Positions 33,169 to 44,181 of a stretch of DNA of 64,000 nucleotides are shown one piece after another. The translations under genes and the position numbers were made by a program. Under the pieces are notes generated by a model. The model was given only the letters and a program-made list of their open reading frames with translations. It did no database searches and was not told where the DNA came from. How positions within the stretch are numbered: position 1 is the first letter of the stretch; every line of letters starts with the position of its first letter. The stretch is from Adiantum capillus-veneris (taxonomy: Eukaryota > Streptophyta > Polypodiopsida > Polypodiales > Pteridaceae): contig CM043944.1 in NCBI GenBank assembly GCA_014529385.2, positions 45,144,268-45,208,267 of the forward strand, in the 5' to 3' direction.

Positions 33169-34200
33169 ATGGTTGACAACAACACAGATGCGTTCAAGAT
33201 GTTTATTATTGAGGACAGATTGGATAGGGACAATTACCCTATGTGGGCTTACATGATGCAACATGTTCTTGTGTCAAAGAGCATCTGGAATATTGTGCAC
33301 GGCATTGATGTACGTCCTGGTTCTGAGGATGCAGGTGATGTTGAGGATGTGGCAGGGCTTGCTGCAAGGATTGTTGCTATTAGAGTTGTTTTACCTACGG
33401 CAGAACAATCTTGTTGGGATGTAAAGGATGCACAGGCTCATGCATTGATTGTGTTGTCTGTGAAGCGCACCATTGCTCCTCACATTCGTTCAGCAAAATC
33501 TGCAAAACAGGCTTGGGATACTTTGGCTGGTCTTTATGTAAGTCGCAATGAGGATAAAATTGCTTTGTTGCGTAAAGAGCTGGAGTCAAAGATTATGCAT
33601 GAGGAAGATGATATGGACACTTTCCTTGTTGGTGTCAAAGATATCAATGAGCAACTTATTTTTGCAGGTGAAGTCATTTCCGACAGTTTTCTTGTGCAGA
33701 CTGTTCTTGATGCCTTATCAAATTCATACCAGACTTTTGCTAGCACTTGGAGACTGATGACCCAAGGAAATCCTGAAGTTGTCAAGTTTGATGCATTATG
33801 AACATTGCTGTTGCAAGAGTCACTTTCCAGAAAAAATAGGACTAGGTAGTGTGCAGTTGAACAGGCTTTTATTGCTTCTCAAAGAAAGGGTGGTAGCAAC
33901 AATGCAGCCACTTCTTATGGTTCTGCTGCGAGTGGCAAAACTTTTGTTCCTAATGCTTCTATTGGAAGCAATTCGTCTGGAAATTCTGGTGATAAGGGCA
34001 AAAAGAAGATGCGTTGCCATTATTGTAAAGCTAATGATCACTTGATCAAGCAGTGTCCTAAGTTGAAGGCCAAAGAGGCTAAGAATAAAGAGGGTGGTTC
34101 CACTGATGTTGGTTCCACTACAAATGCAGCCATTGTTGAGTCTTCTGTGAAAGGAGACAGTGATGCTGATGTTGATGGAGAATGGGCTAAATTAGCGTAG
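33169..34200 (+). pseudogene. Copia A gag (UBN2-type) with zinc knuckle
   Basis: The frame from ATG 33,169 gives a UBN2/gag-polypeptide-type capsid (RDNYPMWAYMMQHVL, KSAKQAWDTLAGLY), then a CCHC knuckle CHYCKANDHLIKQC at about 34,015-34,056. In-frame stops occur at 33,799-33,801 and about 33,847. Gag forms the particle that packages element RNA. It is a pseudogene because the capsid is cut before the knuckle. Confidence 0.88.
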
Positions 34201-34201
34201 A

Positions 34202-35563
34202 GTGCACTATAATCTTGTTGTCCATGATACATGCTTGTCAGTTGCTACAGATTCACATGTGTGGTATTTCGATAGTGGTGCTACAAAGAACATTACCTCA
34301 CATCATGAATTGTTCACCTCTCTCGAGTCTGTCCCTCATGGGAATTCAGTCATTTGTGCCAACAATGCCTCTTATCTGGTTCAGGGAGTTGGAAAGATTA
34401 TGCTTACTGCTGCAAATGGCAGTTCTTTCACACTTGTTGATGCACTTTATGTACTTGGGATCAAGAAGAATCTTTTGTCTGTATCCGCACTTGCTAGACT
34501 TGGACTTGTAGTCAAATTTGTGGATGAAAGATGTACAGTTCATGATCTCAGTTTTGGTGATGAAATTGTTGCATCTGGGCTTTTGTGCCATGGGCTATAT
34601 AAGCTCACTTTGTATGACAAGTGTGGACAAAATTTTGCAAATGCAGTTGCAGATTCAAGGGCTATTTCAGATACAAAACTTTGGCATACACGTTTGGGTC
34701 ATCTGAATTTTGCCAGTTTGCTGCGTTTGCAGAAATCTGATATGGTTGCTTCTTTGCTGCCTCTTGAAGCACCTATCAAACATGTTTGTGAAGGCTGTAT
34801 TTTGGGTAAGATGCAGCGTTCGAAGTTTCCAAAGGATGGTTCAGTTAGGGCCACATGCAAATTGCAACTTGTGCATAGTGACGTTTGTGGACCTATGCAA
34901 ACTCCGCTCTTGGGGAAGTACCTTTACTTCGTGACTTTTATTGATGATTACTCTAGGCATGCATGGGTATTTTCGCTTAAAGCGAAGTCCGAAGTTTTTA
35001 TGTGCTTCAAACAATTTTTGGCTATGGCTGAAAATGTCTCAAAATGTACTATGGATACCCCTTCGTTCCGATCGAGGGGGAGAGTATATGTCTCATGAAT
35101 TCAATGCATTTCTTGCTAGTCGTGGGATAAAACATCAATGTACAGTGCTTTATACACCTCAGCAAAATGGTGTTGCTGAGAGGAAAAACAGGTCACTTAC
35201 GGAAATGACACGATGTATGGTCAAAAGTCAAGCTTTGCCGCATTCTTTTTGGCTTGAGGCCATCATGTGTGCCACTTATGTACTAAACAGGTGTCCTACG
35301 AAAGCTTTGCAGTCTATTACTCCATATGAGGCATGGCGTGATAGAAAGCCTTCTATTGAGCACATGCGTGTTTTTGGTTGTTTGGCATATGCTTTGGTGT
35401 CGCAAAAAATTGGATGATAAGGCTGTCAAATGTATTTTTGTTGGTTATAGTGCTGAAAGCAAAGGCTTCAGATTGTATCATCCACAAACAAAGCGTATTT
35501 TGGTTTCACGGGAAGTAGTGTTTGTGAAAGATTCTACTCAGCCCTTGCTGTCATGTACAAGAG
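34202..35563 (+). pseudogene. Copia A protease and integrase part of pol
   Basis: A retropepsin active site WYFDSGATKNIT lies near 34,263-34,298. The GAG-pre-integrase zinc region follows (LWHTRLGHLNF, CEGCILGKMQRSKF), then the integrase core (VHSDVCGPM, SDRGGEYMSHEF, QNGVAERKNRS). A frameshift near 35,050-35,085 and another near 35,405 break it. After VGYSAESKGFRLY the sequence is interrupted at 35,568 by copia B. Confidence 0.9.
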
Positions 35564-35568
35564 ACAAT

Positions 35569-35845
35569 TGTAGACATGTAGTAGTGTTAGTGTGTATACG
35601 CGCTTCACCAAGGGCACTTTTCTCCCATTGGGTTTTTCCCCTTGGACATCTGGTGTGAAAGGACACCTTATCTCTTAGGGTTTCATATAATCTTTGTAGC
35701 TCTGAGTTTATTTATCCTATTATTCCAATACAGAGAAATAGACTACAAAGATCTCGTACACAAGCTCTGTGTCTTCTCCTTCTCCATCTTCTTCCTACTC
35801 TGAGTTGTTGTCTTCCTTTTGTTTCCTGTTTCATCATCTTCAATA
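35569..35845 (+). repeat. Copia B 5' LTR (277 bp)
   Basis: It begins TGTAGACATGTAGTAG and ends CTTCAATA, where the usual terminal CA has become TA; the 3' LTR keeps CTTCAACA. Confidence 0.95.
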
Positions 35846-36243
35846 ATTGGTATCAGAGCGAGGTGATTTCCAGAGCCTCTACTTGCGTTTTCGCGTCCAC
35901 GCGCGCAATTGCAGTTTTCAGGCAGTTTTCGGAAAATTTGCTCGTGGGAGCATCCTCGACGTTCCGAGAGTATTCTGATTAGGTGACCTGAGGTTTTACC
36001 CCCCTTTCGAAGCCGTTCGAGCCCTCAGAATTTTGTTCTGAGCAGGGTAGCAGAAGTTATTTTTCGGAGGCGTTTAGATCAAGAGGGTGTGCTTTTTGAC
36101 AGATTTCTTCAGGTAAACAGTTCTTTTGGGAAGCAGCTTGTTTTAGCTTTGTGCTGAGATTTTGTGTAGAGTTTTGCTTGCATTGGAGAGGAGATTTGTG
36201 AATCTCTTGGAGGTTCTTTTGCTCTCTTGTGTGCATCTACAGT

Positions 36244-37101
36244 ATGGCTCAATCTACAGAGAAAGAGATTTTTGGTGCGTTTACATCCGAAGACAAATTG
36301 GATGGTACCAACTATTCTCTTTGGTCTTTTATGGCCAAAAATATTTTGGTTGGTAAAGGATTGTGGGATTATGTATCTGGAGATAAAGTTCGTCCAGGTA
36401 GCATTGCACCTACCACGCCTGGTCGTGGTGCAGCTGTTGGTGCAGGACCCTAACAAGTCACTCCAGAGCAAAAGAGATGGGATACTAAAGATGCACAAGC
36501 TATGGCCGTGATTGCCTTAACCATAAAGAGGACAATCACACCACATATCAGATCTTGCAGAACTTCTGAGGATGCTTGGAACACTCTGCAAGCTATGTTT
36601 GGAGGAAGAAACAATGCCAGAATAGAGTTTTTGAAGAAAAAACTTGACAAAATACAAATGGACGAAGGTGACGATATTGTCGAGCATCTTACAAAAATCA
36701 GGGATCTTAAAGAGAAATTGCTTAGCATTGATGAAGTGATTCCAGAGAAGGACTTGGTTTCCAAAACACTCAATTCACTACCACCATCTTATTTGACTTT
36801 TCAGACTTCTTTGACTATGTCTTTGCGAGCTAATCCTGAGCCTCTTCATTTTGAAGAGTTAGTGGCTTTGCTATTGCAGGAGGATCAATCACGTAAGAAC
36901 AAGTCTTTACAGGTGGATGGTATGGATCATGCTCTTGTTGTACATAACAAAAACAAGGGTAAAGAGAGTGCTCATCACTCCAAGTCTAGTGCAGGACAGT
37001 CTTCAGAGAAGTCTAAAGGTGATTCCGACAAGTCCAAGAAGAAAGGTAAATGTCACTACTGCAAGAAACCTGGTCACTACATTAGTGAGTGTAAAAAGTG
37101 A
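36244..37101 (+). pseudogene. Copia B gag with zinc knuckle
   Basis: From ATG 36,244 the frame gives a UBN2-type gag (LDGTNYSLWSFMAKNIL, SEDAWNTLQAMFGG) and ends in a CCHC knuckle CHYCKKPGHYISEC (about 37,051-37,092). TAA at 36,451-36,453 splits it and TGA at 37,099-37,101 separates it from pol. Both stops are in the same frame as pol, so the ancestor had one gag-pol frame, as copia elements usually do. Confidence 0.9.
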
Positions 37102-40100
37102 ATTGCTAAAGAAAAGAAGAAAGAGTCAAGTTTGGTTGTTTTAGCTTCTGGTGATTCTTCTACAGCTAAAGAAGAGACTGCAAACTTTGTGCAGGATTCT
37201 TATGCTTTTGTAGTATGTTCAGATTTTTCTGCTTACAGTGTTGACGAGACACAAATGATTTGGTACTTTGATAGTGGTGCATCCAGGCATATTACTTCAA
37301 GGAAGGATTTGTTTTGTTCATTGGATGCGGCTCCAGCAGGAAAGAAGGTGACATGTGTAAATAATGCTTCTTATCCAATCAAAGGCGTTGGTAAGATTTT
37401 GATTACCATTTCAGATGGTTCAGATTTATGCTTGCCATATGTCTTATATGTTCCAGGGATCAAGAAGAATTTGTTGTCTGTATCCTCTCTTGCAAAAAAT
37501 GGTCTTCGGGTCGTTTTTGAGGATGACAGATGTGTTGTACGAGATCGAGAGAATGGTTATTCTCTTATCACTACAGGTACGCTGGAAAATGGACTATTTG
37601 TGCTAGATCGTTATGAAAAGCAGATTCAGGTATGTATTGCAGAAACAAAGACTCAGGCCATGCAGGATGCTGAGTTGTGGCATGCTAGATTTGGGCATGT
37701 TAGTTATGGCAGTTTGATGACTTTACAACGTCATAATATGGTGCATGATTTGTCTTTATTGGAGATGCCACCAAGACATGTATGTGAAGGTTGCGTTCTT
37801 GGAAAGATGCACAGATTTGCATTTTCGCAGGATGGTTCAGTTAGAGGGACACGAAAGTTGCAGCTTGTACACAGTGATGTATGTGGTCCTATGAGGACGC
37901 CATCTATAGGAAACAGCCTTTATTTTGTGACCTTCATTGATGACTTTTCCAGGTTTTGTTGGGTGTATCCACTCAAAGCAAAGTCATATGTGTTTGCAGT
38001 TTTTCAACATTATGTCGCCATGGTTGAAAATGAAACAGGTTGCAAAGTACAGACTCTTCGTACCTATCGAGGAGGTGAATACATGTCAGGTGCATTTAAG
38101 GATTTTTTGGGAAAGAAAGGCATTAAATACCAATGCACTATGCCATACACACCACAACAGAATGGTGTTGCAAAAAGGAAGAACAGGTCTTTAATGGAGA
38201 CGGCTAGATGTATGCTCAAGGCTAAGAGTTTGCCTTATAAGCTATGGATGGAGGCAATTGCTTGTGCAGCACATGTTTTGAACAGGTGTCCTACTCGTGC
38301 CTTAAAGACCATTACTCCATATGAAGCTTGGTATGACAGAAAACCTTCAGTCAGTTATCTTCATGTTTTTGGTTGTCTTGCTTATGCTCACATCCCTCAG
38401 CAGTTACGTGGGAAGCTTGATGATAAGGCAATCAAATGTATATTTGTGGGGTACAGTAGTGGAAGTAAAGGTTATAGACTTTACAATCCTGCTACAAACA
38501 AGATTTTTTAAAGTCGTGATGTAATTTTTACAGAAACTACTACTCAACCTATGGTTGCTTTTGATGTACCTCATATGCAGACACATGATGTATTTGAAGG
38601 TTTGCTTCCTTCTTTTGTGGAGAATCAAGAATCACAACAGGTTGATAACCTTGATCAATCTTTTGATTAGCATGTGACACCTCATGATGTAGAGGAAATT
38701 GTGCGTGAAGAGCAAGAAGTTCTCAGGGAAGAAAGAACCTTGCCTAAATGGGTGCAAAAAACTTTGCAGGATAGCAAGTTGGATGCACCGTTGCCACGAA
38801 AAACACGTGCTGGTACTACTTTTGGCAGAGAGCAAGTAGATTTGGCTTGCTTTAGCACTCTTTGTGATGCAGATGAGCCTGATTCATTTGAACAAGCTTT
38901 AGAGTGTGTTCAGTGGAAAGATGCTATGCAGCAAGAAATTGATTCTATTCATAAGAATCATACATGGGATCTAGTGGACTTGCCTACAGGTAAAAAGCCT
39001 ATTGGTACAAAGTGGGTTTTTAAGGTAAAAAGGAAACAAGATGGTACTGTTGACAGGTACAAAGCAAGGCTTGTAGCAAAAGGCTATGCGCAACAGAAAG
39101 GCATAGATTATGATGAAACCTTTGCTCCTACTTCTCGTGCGTCCACAGTTAGATCACTAGTTGCAATTGCTGCTCATCATGGTTGGAATTTAAAGTGCAT
39201 CAGTTGGATATCAAAACTGCTTTTTTGAATGGTGATTTACAGGAAGAAGTTTATGTAAGTCAACCAAGTGGTTTTGTTGTAAAAGGTCAAGAGCAAAAGG
39301 TATGTAGATTGCGTAAAGCTTTGTATGGTCTCAAATAGGCTCCAAGAGCATGGTATGAGAAGATACATACTTATTTGATTGGCCAGGGATTTCAGAATAG
39401 TCCAACAAAAAGTACTTTGTATGTCAAAAAGAGAGATGGAGTTCTCATTATGCTAACACTTTATGTGGATGATATGCTTCTTACAGGCAATACTGCAGAT
39501 GAAATTGAAGCGTTTAAAGATGCTTTGAGAAAAACCTTTGAGATGTCTGATATTGGTTTCCTACATTATTACTTGGGTATTCAGTTTGTGCAATCAGAGA
39601 ATGGCATATACATGTTGCAGGCAACATATTTGCATAAAATTTTGGAAAAGTTTGGTATGCAAAATTGTAAACCAATCTCTACACCTGTAGAAACTGGATC
39701 AAAGTTGAGCATGCACGATGCTGGAGAACCTTTTGATGTACATACTTATGCAGCAGCCGTTGGTTGCTTGATATATTTGGCAGGCAACACTCGTCCAGAC
39801 ATTCAATTTGGGGTTTCACAAGCAAGCAGATTTATGCACAGCCCAGGTATGCATCATTGGCAGGCTGTGAAGCGCATACTTCGTTACCTTTCAGGTACCC
39901 CTAATCTTGCCATGTTCTTTCCAAGGGGGGATATGTATGGAAAGCACAGTTCTATGCAACTTCTTGGTTACAGCGATTCAGATTGGGCTGGTGATTTTGA
40001 CACACGACATTCCACAAGTGGCAATTGTTTTTTCTTGGGAAATGCATGTATATCTTGGCTAAGCAAGAAGCAACCCACAGTGGCTACATCAACTTGTGAA

Positions 40101-40430
40101 GCTGAGTACAGGGCAGCTTTCACGGCAACAGTTGATTGTGTATGGATACGCAGGTTATTGGCAGATCTTTGTGAGTGTCAACACGCACCCACTACCATTT
40201 TCACTGACAGTCAAAGTGCTATGGCAGTTGCAAGGAATCCAGTGTTTCATGCAAGAACAAAGCACATAGAGGTTCACTACCACTATGTCAGGGAAAGGCT
40301 ACATGCAGGGGAGATCACACTAACTTACTGTCCTACACAGGATAACATTGCATATTTATTTACGAAGGCGTTATCACGAGAAAAGTTTGAAGCTTTCCGA
40401 AAAGCTTTGGGCTTACTCTCATACACATGA
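37102..40430 (+). pseudogene. Copia B pol (protease, integrase, RT, RNase H)
   Basis: Domains in order: retropepsin (WYFDSGASRHIT), GAG-pre-integrase (LWHARFGHVSYGS, CEGCVLGKMHRF), integrase (VHSDVCGPM, RGGEYMSGAF, QNGVAKRKNRS), reverse transcriptase (WDLVDLPTGKKPIGTKWVF, LYVDDMLLTG) and RNase H (DSDWAGDFDTRHSTSG, TCEAEYRA, FTDSQSAM). The integrase Asp before RGGEY reads Tyr (LRTYRGGEY). Stops lie at 38,509 (TAA), 38,668 (TAG) and 39,336 (TAG); a one-base loss near 39,194 shifts the frame just before the AFLNGD motif. The RT YVDD catalytic motif is retained. Confidence 0.93.
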
Positions 40431-40477
40431 TGATCTGCTACCTTGTACGGATTCACACTATCACTACAGGGGGGATT

Positions 40478-40754
40478 TGTAGACATGTAGTAGTGTTAGT
40501 GTGTATACGCGCTTCACCAAGGGCACTTTTCTCCCACTGGGTTTTTCCCCTTGGATATCTGGTGTGAAAGGACACCTTATCTCTTAGGGTTTCATATAAG
40601 CTTTGTAGCTCTGAGTTTATATACCCTATTATTCCAATACAGAGAAATAGACTACAGAGATCTCGTACACAAGCTCTGTGTCTTCTCCTTCTCCATCTTC
40701 TTCCTACTCTGAGTTGCTGTCTTCCTTCTGTTTCCTGTTTCATCATCTTCAACA
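40478..40754 (+). repeat. Copia B 3' LTR (277 bp)
   Basis: Same length as the 5' LTR, with intact TG and CA ends. Confidence 0.95.
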
Positions 40755-40759
40755 ACAAT

Positions 40760-42625
40760 AATGTAAGCTCACAGGATATTTATGACACTTTGTTGCCTCT
40801 TTTCAGTGGTGAAAATACGAATGTAGATTCCAATGAGGCAAATGTACAGCCTATGGGGGTTTCAAAAATGTTATAGATCGGCCTATTACTGATGCAGATG
40901 TACAGATGTACTTGATGAGGAAAGGTCTTAAAATGAGCACACTAGAGGTATGCCAAAATGGTTGGTGCATACATTGCAAGACAGTAAATTGGATGCACCT
41001 TTGTCTAGTCGTACTCATTCAGGCTCTCGCCATGCATCTTATGCATCACATTGTTATGCTTTGGCTGTGTCTAGCTTACATGATGTTGAGGAACCTTTGT
41101 CTTTTGATGAAGCACAAAATTCAAAAAATTGGATGGTTGCCATGCATTCAGAATATGATGCACTTATAGAAAATGACACATGGACTTTATGTGATTTGCA
41201 CCCTGGCAAAAAGACCATTGGTACGAAGTGGGTTTACAACTTGAAATGCAAGCCGGATGGTGAGATCGATCACCATAAGGCTCGACTTGTTGCAAAGGGT
41301 TATGCACAGCAAAAAGACATAGATTATAAAGAGACTTTTGCTCCCACTTGTCGTATGACTACTGTGCGTTTTTTTTGTGCATTGGCAACTCATTTTGGTT
41401 GGGATATACATCAATCAGACATTGTTACTGCTTTCTTGAATGGTGACATATTTGAGGAAGTTTATGTAACGCAGTCTCGTGGTTTTGTCAAGAAAGGACA
41501 AGAGGACAAAGTGTGCAAATGTAAGAAGGCTTTGTATGGGTTGAAGCAATCTCCTCGTGCTTGGTATGACAAAGCTGACACTCATTTGGTCAAACAAGGC
41601 TTTCGTAACAGTCCAACAGAAAGCACATTATATGTAAAGCGTGAGGGTGATGTACTTCTCATTGTGGTCCTTTATGTAGATGATCTGTTGATCACTGGAC
41701 CCAATGAGAGACATATCGCTGAATTTAAGGCTGATTTGAATGCTACTTTCAAGATGAAAGATTTGGGGCTGATGGATCATTACTTGGGTATACAATTTAA
41801 GCAGTGTGATGGCGGTATTGCCTTGTGTCAAAAAAGTTACATAGAGACATTGCTATGTAAGTTTGGACTTGAGGATTGCAAACCTATTGCCACTCCCATG
41901 GAAACAGGTTTGAAGTTGAGTCTATGATGTTGGTGATCCTGCTGATGTCACTCTTTACCAAATTGATGTTGGCTGCCTCATTTATGTATGCAACACGAGG
42001 CCGGATATTCAGTTTGCAGTCTCCCAAGTCAGCAGAATTATGCATAGCCCATGACCTAAGCATTGGCAGGCTATCAAGAGGATTTTCCGCTACCTTAGTG
42101 GCACTGTACATCTTGGCTTGTTTTATCCCAAGGGGGATCATTGCCGCCAGGCTTGCATGTTTTTTCGGCGGACTTGGATTGGGCTGGTTGTTTTGAAATG
42201 CAAGTGTTCACAAGTGGTTTTTGTGTCATGCTTGGCAACTCATGTATATCATGGTTGAGCAAGAAGCAACCTATTGTGGCCACTTCTAGTTGTGAGGTTG
42301 AGTATAGGGCAGTCTTCATAGGTGCGGTTGAGTGTGTATGGCTCAGACGCCTTATGGCTGATTTGGGTGTTGGACAGGACACTGCCAACACTATCTCACT
42401 GACACTCAGAGATTGGCAGTTGCAAGGAACCCATTTTTTCATGCTTGCACAAAGCACATTGAGGTGCATTACCACTATGTCAGGGAGAGGCTCTTAGCAG
42501 GAGAGATCAGCTTGGCTTATGTACCAACACAAGACAACCTTGCCGATCTTTTCACAAAGGCATTGTCTCATGAGAAGCTCGAAGCTTTCAGCAAAGCTTT
42601 GGGCTTACCCCCCTTTGTGGACTGA
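40760..42625 (+). pseudogene. Copia A reverse transcriptase and RNase H (3' part of pol)
   Basis: After the copia B insertion, pol resumes. The RT domain is in one open frame (40,950-41,927): WTLCDLHPGKKTIGTKWVY, TAFLNGDIFEEVY, LYVDDLLITG with its YVDD. RNase H follows in shifted frames with a stop near 42,055 (SCEVEYRAVF, KHIEVHYHYVRERL, QDNLADLFTKAL). Damage near 41,920-42,250 and 42,390-42,415 removes a continuous product. Confidence 0.92.
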
Positions 42626-42700
42626 TCGTGTCCTCAGGGCATGGCACTTCTCTTTACTCGTGTGCCAGATCTCGTTCACCGCATCACTCCAGGGGGGATT

Positions 42701-42927
42701 TGTTACCATATACATGTGGTAGTGATGTTTGTGAACACACTAGGACTGCGGGGGCATTTTTTCCCTCTTTAGGAGGTTTTGTCCCCCGTGCATTGTATAT
42801 ACGCCCATTACACTAGGGCTATCAATCTTTCCATAGCATACTAAGTAACACACTCTCTATTGTGTGCCTTGAGCTTCCTTCATCTTCTCCAAGCTGTGTG
42901 TGTTTCTCTGCAACCCTAATTCCAAGA
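42701..42927 (+). repeat. Copia A 3' LTR (227 bp)
   Basis: It starts TGTTACCATATACATG and ends TCCAAGA (CA end altered), followed by the target duplication GCTTG. Confidence 0.93.
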
Positions 42928-43010
42928 GCTTGTTATAAGGACTTAGATTGGGGCTAAGCTAAGGTTTTAAGGTAGGCGACTGTGCCTCTTAAACATGGGG
43001 AAAAAAGTGG

Positions 43011-44153
43011 TGTGAGCGGGATGGAAACACACACAACGCCTCTATAATGACCCGACACACACTCTTGAGATGATACACACACACACTATGGGGCACCACT
43101 CGGCTTACACAACCAGCCTGGCCGAGACAAGAAACACACAGATGGAGTGAGAAGAGAGAGATTTCCCACTTGCCCACTCAACACTCACACATACACACTC
43201 ACACACACACTCTCAATTAAGCTCAAAGGAGGAAAATTGTTGTTGTTTAAACTCAATGAAGCTCAGCCCAACACCAATGGGGCAAATAGTTTACACAGTA
43301 TTGAGGAAATACACCAGATACAACCACAAAGTTAAGCAGAGGCTTCACTCATCGGAGAAGATTACACAGAAAAACAGCAAAAAATTTGTGAGGAATTTGG
43401 CAAAATAGACAGCGCCATTGCGTCCGGAACACCCAAAAACCCCACCCTACAATGTCACAGTGCTCAAATCCGGCCTCGGATGAGCAGTGTAGGGCCAAAA
43501 AATGCTCCAAAAATAGCAAAAACACACTTGCGACTGTTCCTCCTCTCTTCTCCACGTTTTTTCTTGTATTTTCTCCGTTTTTTCAGTTCCCACACTTAGC
43601 TTTATTAGCTGGGCACCCTTGGCCTTTTAGATGACCTCAAACGGACCCCGAACAGGCCAAAAACTGACCTCGCAGTGCATAGTTGTCACCTTTTTTGCAT
43701 CATCCGCACACCTGGCACTCAATTTTTTCCAATAATGTATCCCGCAACCACATGAAGTAGCCCCAAAAAGTGTTCCTCATGATGACCTTTCTGCATAAGT
43801 ATCACAAGAAAACACCCACGTCGTGTCCATACTTCTCCGCGTGCAAGTATTGACCCCGTTCGACCTCCTGACGCCACTCGATGCCATCTGACGCACCTGC
43901 TTACCTCATGTCATCGACCCACGGATAGCTTCCTCGAGAATTTTTACACGCTACCAACTCCTTATTATTGTAGAAAAAACACACTGGTACTGGTAATAGT
44001 GAAAATCGATGCACTATGTACACCCTGTCCTACTTGTACACATGTGGGCCCCACGTAACCACCTGGCTATGGAAATTGGGTAATCCTTTATTCGATGCAC
44101 CATGCATGTGTATGTACATATGCGCAATCCCTTGCTCAAAAAAACTCCTGACA
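43011..44153 (-). repeat. Gypsy C 3' LTR (1,143 bp)
   Basis: Nearly identical by eye to 50,570-51,711. On the plus strand it begins TGTGAGCGGGATGG and ends CTCCTGACA. Confidence 0.93.
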
Positions 44154-44181
44154 TAATTTGCCCATCCCCTAGCGTGCTAGA

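Larger units (their letters stand above)
35569..40754 (+). mobile_element. Ty1/copia retrotransposon B, nested in copia A
   Basis: LTRs at 35,569-35,845 and 40,478-40,754 are both 277 bp. The 5-bp target duplication ACAAT flanks it (35,564-35,568 and 40,755-40,759). The primer site TGGTATCAGAGC is at 35,848-35,859 and a polypurine tract CAGGGGGGATT precedes the 3' LTR. The LTRs differ at about nine sites by eye, roughly 3%. Gag-pol is nearly full length but has five in-frame stops and one frameshift. Confidence 0.96.
32568..42927 (+). mobile_element. Ty1/copia retrotransposon A, interrupted by copia B
   Basis: LTRs lie at 32,568-32,826 and 42,701-42,927, with a 5-bp target duplication GCTTG (32,563-32,567 and 42,928-42,932). 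The primer site TTGCTATCAGAGC follows the 5' LTR (32,828-32,840) and a polypurine tract AGGGGGGATT precedes the 3' LTR. Gag, protease, integrase, reverse transcriptase and RNase H occur in copia order. Copia B (35,569-40,754) is inserted in pol. Without B the element is about 5.2 kb. Several stops and shifts make it defective. Confidence 0.95.

Noticed and set aside
43011-44153. Separate gene in the gypsy C LTR (60-68-codon frames repeated at 43,349-43,634 and 50,910-51,195)
   Set aside because: The same short frames occur in both LTRs and have no domain; they are LTR sequence.
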